Source of the DNA: Galerina marginata
Taxonomy: Eukaryota; Basidiomycota; Agaricomycetes; Agaricales; Galerinaceae
Direction of reading: 5' to 3'
Length of the DNA stretch: 64,000 nucleotides
Assembly: GCA_023014335.1 (NCBI GenBank)
Contig: JAECYW010000007.1
Span: forward strand, 2,604,001-2,668,000
Every line of letters begins with the position of its first letter. The first letter of the stretch is position 1. This document shows positions 25,901 to 38,000 of this stretch, piece by piece. The notes beneath the pieces are model-generated. The model made no database searches and was not told the origin of the DNA. It saw only the letters and a list, made by a program, of their open reading frames with translations. A program made the position numbers and the translations under genes.

Positions 25901-25937
25901 TCTGACGATTTCTGAAAACCATGTCGCCTGCTAAACA
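22749..25937 (+). repeat. Segmental duplication unit A (carries Hsp70 copy 2)
   Basis: This stretch aligns end to end with 31847-35022, including upstream DNA (GTCCTGAGAATG at the left edge), all introns and about 500 bp of downstream non-coding DNA, ending at CCTGCTAAACA. Similarity stops at both edges. The direct orientation and ~9.1 kb period fit segmental duplication rather than retroposition, because introns are kept. The edges are set by eye to within about 20 nt. Confidence 0.8.
22926..25428 (+). CDS. Hsp70-like (HSPA12-type) ATPase, copy 2 of 3
   Basis: This paralogue has the same architecture as copy 1: exons 22926-23014, 23072-23116, 23170-23322, 23379-23760, 23822-23936, 23987-24040, 24079-24268, 24334-24424, 24475-24581, 24637-24841, 24896-25037, 25098-25261, 25315-25328 and 25383-25428. 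The total is again 1797 nt (598 residues): exon 11 is one codon shorter and exon 12 one codon longer than in copy 1. DVGTTYSG, VDAGGGTID and VFVGGFS are intact, and there is no stop or frame break. Intron 1 starts with GC (23015-23016) and intron 11 with GCGAGT (25038). An in-frame ATG lies upstream at 22797, but the start chosen here, MSYGTPYRG, aligns with the other copies and lacks the extra proline/histidine leader. Introns are nearly as similar to copy 3 as exons, which indicates recent duplication. Confidence 0.92.
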
Positions 25938-28900
25938 TCCCCAGCGTCCCGCCTCCTAGTGACAGCGACGAACAATCAACGACGAACGAAATTATGGTAA
26001 AACTTCGTTGTCACAGCGGCTCCTTCTCGTCCTGATGGGCAACATCCAACTTCAGCTGACACGTCGCGGCCTGTTGAAGCAATGAGAGTGCTGTTTGGGG
26101 CACAATTGGCAAACAAGTGCAGGTGGGACGCGTAAGCTCCCTTAAATGTTGCTCGGATGGCGGTTGAGGAATAGAAGGGGCGAGTGATGGTTCAAGGTAA
26201 CCCGAAGCTAGAAACCTAAAATTCGATACTGAAAGAGAAATGAGGAAGTAACCACACTCTGGCTCATTCTCACGGTGACCAAATCGATGATCAGACCGCG
26301 AGATGGCAGTGGTGTTAACACATAGATCGCGGCGAACACGAAGTCAAGGTTAGGACTGAAGGAGTATAGACCTGAATGATTACTGAACTGAGTCGAATTG
26401 AAGATTGATGTTCAAGGGCTGAGAGCACTTACATTGAAATACATTGAAATTTGCTGGGCATTTGGGCTGGTGTTGGAGCTGCGTTCCCAGTTGAGATGAT
26501 GCCACAGAGAATGTTCAAATCCCAAAAAAAGGCAACACCACAAGAAGAGGGCGAGAATTGAGGACGAACATTGGGAGCTGAAGGTGATCGATGGAACCCA
26601 AGTGTTACTGCCATCGGTTATGTCGTGGTTGGAGGTGGCGATGGATGGATGGAACCTGGCTCCGACATTGAAACCAAGTTCGTCATCCACTGAACCGCCC
26701 AGCGCCTTCGCTGTCCGCACAGTATCCTACTCATTCACGCAATACTTCAATTTCGAAGTCTCGTCTATCGAGGGTTGAGGCCGAGTATATGCGTCCGAGA
26801 AAACTTGTAAGAAAGAGGTAGGCCTCGCAGCTACCGCAGTTAAGCGAAGAGAAGAGAAAGCATGAATGTAAAAGGTTTTGGCCGAGCTCATGACGAGCGG
26901 GTGGCGGAAGTTGGAGCAACAGAGCATGGCCGTCAAAATTTGAATCTTGAAGTTTGAAACCTTGACGATCTACCCGCGGTGGGCAGCGCCGTCGACAACA
27001 AAAACTCGTCCAGCACACCCGCCCGCCAGCTCATGCCTCCTCCCCATAGACGTTCGACGTCACCGCGTCGCCTATTCCAAGCCTTCCAAGCCTTCCCTTC
27101 TCTGCCCCTTCCTCCTCATTCGTAAAGGCTGCCACATCCGAAAGCAGTACCCGTCGCGTCTCCTTATCACATCAGCATCTTCGTAGAAGCCATATCCAGG
27201 CACGAGACCGAGTATGTGCGCCCAGAGACTCCAAGCCAGGTTGTCTAATCCGGGAAAACGACTAATTGAGTGGATGGAAGGTTGATGTAAGGTTGGCCGG
27301 TTAGAGACGTCGAGCTGGTCGCTAGCTGGCCCAGGCTACTGGCCAGCGTATGGGGTTGGAGTTGGAGTCGAAGCCTGTGTAGATGTTGTGACAGACGATG
27401 GACTGCCATTGTCATTGAACAAGTTGAGGTCGGTCGTGGTCGAGGTCTGCAGATTTCAGTCGAACCAACGAGAATTCCTCCCAAAGCCAGGAAGGTCTGG
27501 TTCGACCCCCCAAAGATGACGCTGACGTGGCACCGACTGTTAATCTCTTCGTCCAGCCCGGCCGCGCGCAGGTCGCTTCCTCTTCCTCCCAACCAGGGTA
27601 GGTCCGTTTCATGCTTCAACTGCACCGCCAGCACGTTCCGTTCTCCGTAGTTCTCATCGAACCCAACCAGCCACTCCAGAGCACCCAACACCCTCAGATT
27701 CAAGGAATCTCTCCTCAGCCCGTTTGCATGCCCACAAGAGCTCGTTTCGGAGGTTCAAAGCTCGGTATATGCGCTGAGTATATGCGAGGGGGCAGACTTG
27801 AACTGCGATATGCGAAGCGATATCAATCGCAGGGCTGGTTGACGAAAGTAGGAGGAGGAGGAGAGGGAGAGGAATTTGAACATTTAAATGGGTAAAAACC
27901 GACGGTGTCTGTGCCAGCAGTGCTTCTTAGAGAGCAGACCCTGGCTAATTTTGGGATGGTGAGTCGACATAAGTCAACCCTAAGCCAAGGTATTTTAAAC
28001 AAAGCGGGAAGCAGCGCCGCCGACGGTGGGCTGCATGACTACGGCCAAGATGCAAAGGTCGCTGTTCAAAGTTCAAAATCGGGGTTGTCCGGCGAGGTTC
28101 GCTCAAGCGGGTGATGTATGACTCGGTCGTGATTCGGCAAAGTGGAGGACGATGCATCGATAATCGCCAGGACAGACGACGGGTTGTTCTTCGACCTCTC
28201 ATGCTCGTCATTTCCCGGCTCCAAAAGTCAGCTCTCCGCTATCCTCCGCCTTCCACCATTGCAGCCCGAAATCCCACTCCAACCCCTAGTTCCCAGAACG
28301 CCAACACCAACGCCAAAAACGTGGGTAATATCAGGCCAGTGCTGAGCGACAAGTCACGATGCTGGTCATGTTGAATCGAAGGTAAGACTTCAGTTGAGCC
28401 CAAACAACGAAAAGGGTCGACTGACGGCCCCCGGTGGAAGGCGATCGGCTTTCATAGCCTCCCACGAACATGCTTGGTGCTCGAGATTGAGACCTGCTAC
28501 TGGCGCGTCCAAGAGGCCGTATGGAGCAGGCCAGCTGGCGAAGGGTCAATATCCAGATCGAGAAGCGGAAGTAGCCACCGCCTACAGTCGTCCGTGGTAG
28601 TTAAGGATGGGAAAGGGCTGGAGTTAGGCATGAAAAACCGGATCGACTCGTCGAAATGAAAGATGTGGGTGCTGTAACCGTAGGCGTTGGTGGTTCCCAA
28701 CAACAGCTGGCATAGGCGCTGTCATTTCCCTTCTTCTCCCTCTCCTGCTCGTTGACATCTCCCCCATCCGCTCATGCCTTCAGCCTCCCTCCTCGACCCG
28801 TCGAAACACAACGCAAGCAACCACCCTCCTCCTCCAAACTCCCAGTTGAAGACCGATGTCAGACTCGACACGTTGCAATGGGGGGCTTCTTTCCACCCAG

Positions 28901-31900
28901 CTTCGTCCTTCCTCTTCAATTCCTGGTTCGTGACGTTGCCCAAGTAGCGCTTCTCGACTGATAGAAGACTTTGAGGATCCGTTTCCACCCACCACCGTTC
29001 GACGATCCTGTCCTGGGTCCAGTTCATCCAGCTGGCATGCTCAAACCACCAAGGTCGATGTATGCGCGGTTGAAGAAGTATGAATAAATGAAATTGTCGA
29101 TGCTGATGTCTTTCTTATTTCTTCCTGGGTCCCGGAGCTGCAGCCGCGTCATCGTGATGTCTTGATAGTCAGCGGCATTATATTGATTCGACGGATGTGC
29201 TGGCGACGAGTAGGTCGTTTGAACCGAGGGGTCCGAGGCGGGAGAAGCTCGAGATTTAGATGGCTGGCAAGGCTTGATACTGGGAATATGGGAGCAGGAG
29301 ACGCGGATGGAGTTGTTTGAAAAGAAGTATGGCGGGGCGAGGTGCTGGCATCTGAATGATTCGAGCACGAACGGGCCAGAAAGCTTGATGTGACACTGAC
29401 AGCAGTGCGCAAAACGACGCCGCCGTGTTTTTAATCGATATAAAAGCCAATAAAGTTGAAGATTGAATATTGAATGTTGGTCGTTGGTGTGACGAAGGGC
29501 CGCGAAATCCTTCCAACGAGGCAGATGATGCAGCCACTACTTTATTTCGATTCTCGAGGTTCGCATTGGAGGTTAGAGGCGGCTATCGTTCGTGACCACG
29601 ATCGCCGAATAAACTGAACAGAAGGAATGTTAGCTTGTTTCGGCGGAGGTCAAACAAGGATCCAAAACTGATTCCAGAGCGAGAGTGAAAACAAGCTTAC
29701 AAAAAGGACAAGCTATATGTACCACACGTTGCAGAATATCATAACTTGATCTCGCCTCGAGCCGTTCTGTCAGGATTGGCAGGGACATCGTTTTGCAGAT
29801 TATATAAGGACTCGGATCTCTAGCAGCTTCCTGTGATCAAAACGCGAGGTAAGTCCAAGTGAAACAACCAACGTAAATCCAACACCATAGAATTCGACGA
29901 CTCACAGAGTACTGCAGTCATCATATCGAAATTCGAATTGACCTAACTGACCGAAGGTTAGGTGGAAGCCGAGATCAAGTTTGTCCTCTTCTTGGGGCGA
30001 TTTCATAAAAGGCGGCTAGGTACAGGTGTCACTGACAGGCCGCACGAGCCTGATACGCCAGTACATGCAAGAGGGCGGAGCAGCTATGTATGAGCGGCCA
30101 ACGGAAGAGGAACAACGACGCGTGCGACATGATGATGGAGGAAAACATAGGGATCAATTTTGGAATTGATTTCACCCACGCCTTGCCGAATGTCAATGCC
30201 GATGATCTCCCCAGGGTCCTGATTCGATCTTATCTATGAGATAACGCTCACCTTACCCCAAGCCACCAAGCCACTCGTCGCCGTCCTCACCGTATCTCGA
30301 CTCATGTCGCAGTCAGAGTCGTTCCCTCTAAAATGGCGGCAGCGCTCTCGGTGCGCCGAGTCCTCCACCGGCTGGACACCGTTTACATATCCCCCTCTCC
30401 TTCTCCTCGCGTGGATCTGGAGCTGCCAATCGTTCGGTGGATTTGACGACAAAGTTTCACCAGGTATCGATGCAAACTTTATGACAAGACTCAAACTCAG
30501 CAGCTCGATACCCGGTAGTATTCACCTCCCTCGTCTTCGCTGCACCTTTAACTTGCAGCTCTCGGAGAAATCGTGCGGATGTCCTCTGGCATCTCAAACA
30601 ACTCTCTACGTCGCGCTTTACCGCTCATCGATGACAGGGTTGTTTGCCGTCGTGTTTAAGACAGGCACGCTTCTGGACTGCCTGCCCTACGATGCGTCCA
30701 ACATTCATTTGTTTCTGAATATTTCTATCCCCTCATGCCCCCAGTTCCCAAAGGCTTTGTATCCTGCCATGTTCCCTTTCCGTGACTTTATTATCTTGTC
30801 ACATTTTCGACTTGTCCTCCACGGAGAGCGTGCTTATGTCGTCTGTTATAGCTCTGACTTCAGCCCGGTGCCTTGCCCCCAGTCAATGTCAGAGCTGAAT
30901 ATATTCTCAAAATGACCACGCTCACCGTGCACCAACTCTTACAAGTTACGTCGCATCCTCATTGACGCTGAAAACTGCCCCCGTATTGATTTCCACCGAG
31001 GATGGCCACGGCATTTAGCTGGCTCTGTCTTAACCCTCCGAAGTTTTCCTCAAGTATTTGATAGCTTTCCAGATCGTATTATAATACTGACGGCTCCCCA
31101 ACAGCCAGATATAGCAGCCAGTCATATTTCCTCCTTCGTCTTTGCTCCATTTCATCTTTGACTTGCAGCAGCCCGCCGAGAGCGTGCAGATTCAAGGTCG
31201 GGTCATTTTTAAACATACAAAATAGCCACTTGCATGCCTGCTAGGTTTGACGACCACTAATAGGCTTAATTTCATCTTTCTGTATGCCCAGTACGTCGAT
31301 ACTTGGCTCGACACCATTATGTCATGCTAATTCTCCGGGACGTCTACCTAAAAGCTATTTATTGACCCAACATGATCTCTTAATCAGTGGTTGACAGGTC
31401 CAAGTCCATTAAATATTTCTGTCACGCCACGACCAAGCCCTGGAAGATAGTTGCACCGTGAATAATGCCGCGCAATATAGCTAACTGCGGATTGAATACA
31501 ACGATGGACGGTGTCGATGCGTTGAGGGATGAAAAGGGTTACAAGTACCTACTTAGGGTATGGAGTAAACGTCAGTCCCACAATCCCACCGATCCAGTAT
31601 ACCCGCCTAAACATCACGGAGCAGGAGCGCAGCCTTCCTATATCTGCGTCGTCCGGAAGGTAAGCTGGGCAGGGTGGTATGTTGAGGTTTTGCAGAGCCG
31701 GAAAGCGCGTTAGAACACAGGAAGATGAAGATTCCAGCTGCGAGATACTACTCTTAGGGATGAACACACCTAAGCGGCAAAGCAGATGTTTAGATAGTGG
31801 AGTAGCTTGAGGGTAGCCGGCTAGCGTAAGTCCAGCTGACGGCTGTAGTTTCCCGATGTCCTGAGAATGGCAATGAACTTTTATTCTGAAGTATGAAATC

Positions 31901-32018
31901 GGCTGTGTCACACAGTCCATCAGATATCAATCATGTCATGGCTGTGCAGACGTGTTCAGGAAGGGTTGTGGGTAAAGTCCTCGACCCTCCTCCCCACTAC
32001 CATCATCTTCGCCCATCG
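25429..32018. other. Unrecognised region between Hsp70 copies 2 and 3
   Basis: The first ~500 bp belong to the duplicated unit. Beyond that, 25940-31846 has several exon-like readings but no family I can name. On -, 28700-29370 reads as fragments such as NFIYSYFFNRAYIDLGG and, one base over, WWFEHASWMNWTQDRIVE, suggesting a decayed or frame-broken gene. On +, a 203-codon frame at 30304-30915 lacks any recognised motif. The sequence at about 30520-30585 recurs in diverged form at about 31118-31190, both with the core ACTTGCAGC. Pieces near 26772, 27208 and 27775 share a GAGTATATGCG-like motif. Confidence 0.4.
28722..29412 (-). pseudogene. Possible decayed protein-coding gene, family unknown
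   Basis: Overlapping open frames on - read as plausible protein, with aromatic- and Asn-rich stretches (DISIDNFIYSYFFNRAY, then VERWWVETDPQSLLS) that switch frame near 29020-29070 without a usable intron. I recognise no domain. It may be a small secreted or carbohydrate-active protein broken by an indel, or simply chance frames in GC-rich DNA. Confidence 0.25.
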
Positions 32019-35000
32019 ATGTCATACGGTACGCCTTATCGTGGCCGACGAAGGCGACTAGTCATCGCTTTCGATGTCGGTACCACGTACAGTGGGATCT
32101 CCTACAGGTAAGTTGCTGGCGCCTTATCGCGCTGAAATCCTGATTGATACTCGCCCAACGCCCAGTATCCTCGACCCAGGTCAGATCCCAGAAATCAAAG
32201 GTGTAACGAGGTATATACAGCGTCCAGTTCGTCATTGTATGTTGATGTAACGTCCGTTACATCCCCTCAAAGATTTCCGGGGCACCCACACTCTGGTGGT
32301 TCGTCAAAAATCCCGACGATTCTTTACTACGACAGATCAGGCAAGGTCCGCGCTGTAGGCGCTGAGGCTGAGGAGGAACAAGTATCCGAAATTGCTCAAG
32401 AGGAAAACTGGATCAAAGCAGAATGGTATTTCGTCAATCAATATCTTACCGTCCTTCGCTCATCGGCGCTACCTAGGTTCAAGTTACACCTCAGGTCCAA
32501 GTTCGGAGATCATAGAGACATTACAAAGGATATCCCTCCCCTACCACTGAACAAAACGGTTGTCCACGTTCTCGCTGATTTTCTTAAGTACCTTTATCAA
32601 TGTGCATCATCTTACATTCAAGTTGCCCATGCCAATGGAGAAAATCTCTGGAAGGATCTTGCAGAGGACATTGATTTTGTACTTTCTCATCCTAACGGGT
32701 GGGAGGGCAAAGAGCAGGCTCAGATGCACAAGGCTGTTCTCCTGGCAGGCCTAATACCGGATACCACCGCAGGGCATTCTCGTCTTTCTTTCGTAACAGA
32801 AGGGGAGGCGAGTCTGCATTTCTCCGTTCGAAACGGTTTACCCGATGGCGTCATGAGTGTAAGCACTGTAGTTCGTTTGTCCAATAAATTCTGAAATGTA
32901 TTTACCATCGATGTTCCAGAATGGTGAAGGCATTATTATTGTTGACGCTGGAGGGGGGACTATTGACATAAGCTCGTATTGCCGAACTACTACGGGATCC
33001 CAGCACGCATTTGAAGAAATTGCGATACCTCGATGTCAGTGACTTGCCTCATCGCGTCCCTCTTTTCTTACTTGATCTGTCTAGGTCATTTCCACGGGTC
33101 CGTTTTCGTAACCGTTCTTGCCCAGCTCTCCCTTAAGAGTAAGTCCTGTCCATTTCACAAATTGAAGCACTTTCAGTTACACACCCTCCAGAGCTTCTCG
33201 ATGGTTCACCTTTCATCGACGACATTGACCTTATTGCTCGAACATTCGACGCCACTACCAAACTGAGGTTCAAAGATAGGAATGACCCGCAATATATAAG
33301 ATTTGGGTCAGCAAGGGACAACGATGAGACCCATAACATTCGATTTGGACAACTGAAGCTGGCAGGGTATGATATTGTTCCACCTGTCGATTATTAAATT
33401 CAATTAACACTTCTTTTCTTTCCAGAGCTGAAGTCGCTTCATTCTTTCGAGGCTCGGTGGATTGCATCGTAAAAGCTGTTTTAGAGCAACGCAATTTGTC
33501 AAAGAAACCTATCGTAGTGAGTGGAATTATAATCGGGAATAAGTACTGAGGTTAACCTAGTTCTCAGCACGTTGTTTTTGTAGGAGGGTTTTCCGCAAGT
33601 CCTTGGTTAATCTCCGAGGTCAAAGTGTCCTTGAAGTCATCTGGACTGACGCTTTTTGTTCCCGAAAGCCCTGTGTGAGTCCTCTCTTTTCTTCTTTAGG
33701 TGACCTCCAATCGAAATATTGCACACATAGAAACAAGGCGGTATCTGACGGTGCTGTGTCATTTTACCTGGACCACTTTGTTCGAACCAGAGTCTCGAAA
33801 TTAAGCTATGGCGTCAAATCTAACATACTATTCAATCCAATTTACCCCAGTCACAAAGCGAGGGAAGAAAAGGTCTGGGATGGGCCTGACGGCCTTAAAC
33901 ATCTGCGCAATGGGTTTAACGTGGTATTAGCCAAGGTAAGTATTTCTTGTGCAACACCGATCTACGACTCTAACTAGCATTCCCATAAAGGATATACAGG
34001 TTTCAGAGACCAAAGAGTTTCGTAGCGGTCCATACAATGTTCGGTATAATCCCAATCGAACAAAGAAGCATACCGCCCGAATTTGGGGCTATCGGGGGTC
34101 CAATCCAAATCCACGATGGATGGAGGAGGATAAAGGCGAGTTGTGAATTAAATGCCCTTTCCATCTAGTCAACTGATTTTAACTTTATGGTACAGAAAAT
34201 TACACGCTACTCTGCTCCGTCGAGTTTGATATTTCCAATGTCCTTGTTCCTTATGTCAATAAAGTTGATGGCAGTACATATTACCTAGCCGAGTTATGCC
34301 TTGTGATGTTATTCGGACTGACAGAGTTGAAAGTCCAGGCCGCATGGATGGATGATGTGAGTGTTCTTTGCATAGCTAGCTTGATCGAGTCTCAATGATA
34401 TCCAATTGTAGGGGGTTGAGAAAAGGTTGGTCTCTTTTGTTCCCGATCCAGTCGGTTAGATTTTGATAGTGCTTTAAATAGGACCCCAGCGAAGATAATA
34501 TACGACCCAGATACCGAGGAGGAATAGGTCCGTAATCAAACGTGTTTTGTTATTTTCTCGACTTTTTACTTCTGTAATTCAGAAAGAAATCTACTGTACT
34601 TATTAAAATAGCGTGTAGAACGAACCATAAGACGTAAACGGACGCAGCACATCGTGAAGCACCATGTCGGCATCCAGCTGTAGTTCCCAGTGCCACAGCA
34701 GAATCCTTCGTCGCTGCCGTCTGTTTACATGTACTTAGTCGGATACGGCGACGAGGGGCAGCAGCGGCTAGTAGGTTGCTGGGCAGGTAGCATGGGCTGA
34801 TGCTGCTGGTCGCGGTGGGTTGTCCTGATGGCCGCTGTTTCCCGATCCCTGTCGTCGTTCTGTTCCATCGCTATTCGCGGTGACACGGAGCAAGCCAGGA
34901 GACGATATGTCCTGAACTGGTTAGCGGGCACCATAGAGCTGGCTCGCTCTCTGGCACACACGCGACCTCCGCTAGCCCATCGCGAATTCTGAAAACCCAT

Positions 35001-35022
35001 GTCGCGGCTCGCCTGCTAAACA
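31847..35022 (+). repeat. Segmental duplication unit B (carries Hsp70 copy 3)
   Basis: This is the second copy of the unit at 22749-25937, with the same gene, introns and about 500 bp of 3-prime DNA. Small indels distinguish the copies (for example an extra CCGTTACAT in intron 2). The unit starts at GATGTCCTGAGAATGG and ends at CCTGCTAAACA. Confidence 0.8.
32019..34527 (+). CDS. Hsp70-like (HSPA12-type) ATPase, copy 3 of 3
   Basis: This is the third paralogue, with exons 32019-32107, 32166-32210, 32273-32425, 32477-32858, 32920-33034, 33085-33138, 33177-33366, 33426-33516, 33568-33674, 33731-33935, 33991-34135, 34196-34356, 34412-34425 and 34482-34527. The sum is 1797 nt, 598 residues, without interruption. 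Nucleotide-binding motifs are as in copies 1 and 2. Intron 1 starts with a standard GTAAGT, unlike the GCAAGT of its paralogues, whereas intron 11 keeps the GC donor (34136-34137). Substitutions cluster in exons 10 and 12 (C-terminal half), as expected if the ATPase core is constrained and the variable region diverges. The substrate and partner are unknown. Confidence 0.92.
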
Positions 35023-38000
35023 AGGTGGGCGGCTGCGCCAGCCAAAGAGGAGGTGCAAGTTTCTGCGACGCGTAGGAGACAGGGGTTGGGAGCCGAAGCA
35101 TGTTTGTGTCCGCTATAGCTTCTTCTGATTTAGCAGCAGCAGCAGCATTTGGGACCGCTGCTTCGCCACCTCTACACTGCTGTCGCATCTAAGCACAGAT
35201 GCCACCGCTGTTACTGCCATCTTGTGGCCGTTACATGACTGCGGATGAGAAGGGGTTGAGAGATTCTAGGCGGTGTTTTGGAACAACAGTGATGAGGTGA
35301 GATGAACAGCCTATCGAGAGGTAGATGAGCAATAGGTCGGTGGAGGCCGGGAGAAAAGCGAACGAATCGAAATATGACTCATTTGGCGACGCACCAAAAG
35401 GCCCGCTCTCTTCAGGTTTTCATATTTTGGCTTTCAGCTAGGTTTTCCATCCGAAAGTCTTGGAACGTCGGCCTACATACCCTCAAAGTGAGGGGAGCTC
35501 GCGACATTTATCGCACGGAGTTGTGCTTGTCATGATATAGTACCAAGTGAGATTATAAATAAGTAAGATAATGGTAATTTATTCTAAAAATTACTTACAG
35601 AACGATTTTTGAGGGTTAGAAGAGCGGGACGGGCGAGGAGGGAGGTTAGTGGTGGCGGTGGAGCAGAAATCAAGGAGGCGGTTGAGCGCACGGTGATCGG
35701 ATTACATAATTAACACGTTCCCGAGTCTCAACTCCTCCACTCAACCTGATCAGGATTCAGTGCATGAATGTTCCCATTCCCAGACCATGAAGGACTCAGA
35801 TTAAACCCAAAGGCTTTATGTGCCTTGAAATTTCTTTTCCTCTCCTCAAATCGTACGCCTGGAAACTGCGTTGCCTACAAATTGGCCGTGAATGGCACCC
35901 CAACTTTCTTGGCTCAATGGACTTCCATCAGAGAAAAGGCGTGCGGCTTACATGGTGGAATAGAAGCTGTAAAAATTACTTAGAATCTCCACAAGTCATT
36001 AAAATGTTAGCAAGTCTCATAGGCGCATTACAATCTCCCATACTAGAGACACTATTATTAAAAACTCTGGAAGGTTTCCGGCCATTATAAGGGTTTCCAT
36101 GCTCACAATCCGTCATAAGCCATGCAGGCGCGCCAAATTTGCGAATAGCCAAAAGGTTAACTGAACTCCAACGACATTCAGTAGAATTTTTTTTTTTTTA
36201 CCTTGACCGAGAGTCGAACAGAGAAGCCCGACAGAGTCAAAGCTCGAGTGCTTAACCGTTAGACGACAGCGGCTTGATAACAGGAACTAAATTTACTCAA
36301 TAAGTAAGCCGACTTCCCTTTTTGGTTACAGGCGCCCGACACAAGGCATTACAATGCGCAAAAAGTCTTTCTACTGTCTTATTAGGTGTATTGCGACGTG
36401 CTCAGAAATATTTTATGCGCATAGAAGGCAAGTAAATTATTCTGAACATTTACGAGGTGGCTAAAAGTATTCTATCCTGGCTCAAGACGCGTGTAATCAA
36501 CTTGGAATTATTCTCGTGCCATGTGAACATGGCAAGGCGATCTAAGCCACACGCCTTTTTGCTGATGTCGATTCGAGCACAGGAGACCTCTTCTTTTCCG
36601 TACAGCCTTTTCGTGAAGGCACTATCAGCAGCACAGCACCAACCGCTGCTGTATATCTGGAACAGAATTGTGTTTTACTCAAAGAAAGGCACAAAAAAGG
36701 CAAGGGCAGGGCTCCGATTCACAAGCTCTCGGAATGAACGCCACACACGTAGTGCGTTCTCTTCTACCTTACGTTACTTATCGCCCATGCTTGCTATTAG
36801 ACTCAGCTGTTCGACTTCTTTCTTTTCTCGTCCTCGGTTCTGTCATAATTTTCTCCTTCAAGTAATTCGCGCATTGATCTTTCCGTTGATTTAGGAGCAA
36901 CCCAGCCCTCGTATCCCGAACCCCGTTGCCCATCAACGAGGGTGAAGTGGGTCTAGGCGGATTAGGGAGACCGCCCATCGATGTTTATCCCTACGAGATG
37001 CCATTGACAGGTGCTAGGTTCCATGACATTGACGCGTTTGAAGTCCAAATGCCTGCAAAGTGAAGTGAGTTATTTTTATTCTATCCAATTATACCTACTT
37101 CCTCACATGAGTTCTATGTATATGGCCCGCCTGCTATTTATATTGGAGTCTTTTCTTAGCCTTTTCCGTGGCAGTTTCTCCGTGTCGTAAATTCGGCTGA
37201 CGCCTTTGCCTTTCCTTTTCCCAGGTCTTGGTGTCAATGTAATGAACGTTGAAATAGATTCCCTCCTTGATGTTCTTGACCAAAGAAGCGCAATTTTCGA
37301 TCAATACTATTTGCGTGTGTTCTACCTTTCAACTTTCCTTATGCAACACTTTTACATTTTTACGCAGTTGATATTCTTAACTCTTCCCGTCTTCTTTTTG
37401 ACCACAGAGCAAAGTGGCACACGACCCCAGTCGGCCTAATATTGGACCGCCTGGAACATTCTCAAGTCCACAATCTCGGTATTCCCGGTCTCCAGAGAGT
37501 CTGGCTTTTCAATTCACGTTGACGGCCTCATGATTGCAGGTCTGACATTCCATCCGTCAATGCTGCTGGCTTACGAATGTGTTCTGCTGCGGAAACACGA
37601 ATCGTAGATTCATTGCACCTTATCTGTTATCATTTCCCCCCAAGGTGTGTCTATACGGGCCTTACTTTTACGCGTTATACTTTCTTCATTTCCCTGACCT
37701 GAAATTTTCGGCAGTTCATGGCCGAATTTTTTTTGTTATCTCATCCGTCGATCCAACGATATCCCGTCATCAATGTGCCTTCCTTTTATTGCTGGGACGA
37801 TCTTACCGCGCATTAAACACAGTTTATAGCCGAGGAACTGTCGACGAAAAATTGCACGTCAATTTGTGGAAGGTTAGCTCACCCATCGCCTCTTTTTGTT
37901 CGTGATTTTTTCTCTTATTCCTTTCCCAATGCATGCAATCAGAAGGGGTTTTTCCGGCTAATTTACCTTTGCTAGTGCGTATTCCATATGAACCTCGCTC

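Noticed and set aside
30304..30915. 203-codon open frame on +
   Set aside because: No domain, no conserved motif, and composition rich in S, L and P consistent with local base bias; not listed as a gene.
31893..32018. N-terminal extension of Hsp70 copies 2 and 3 from the upstream in-frame ATG
   Set aside because: Copy 1 lacks a matching extension in frame, and the leader is low-complexity; the conserved start is MSY.
35768..36090. F-box leucine-rich fragment
   Set aside because: Only a faint resemblance in one stretch, with no F-box and no gene structure; mentioned in the region note but not called.
36187..36276. Functional tRNA-Gln gene
   Set aside because: Ends do not pair into an acceptor stem and the anticodon stem is poor; an A-run rather than a T-run terminator follows.
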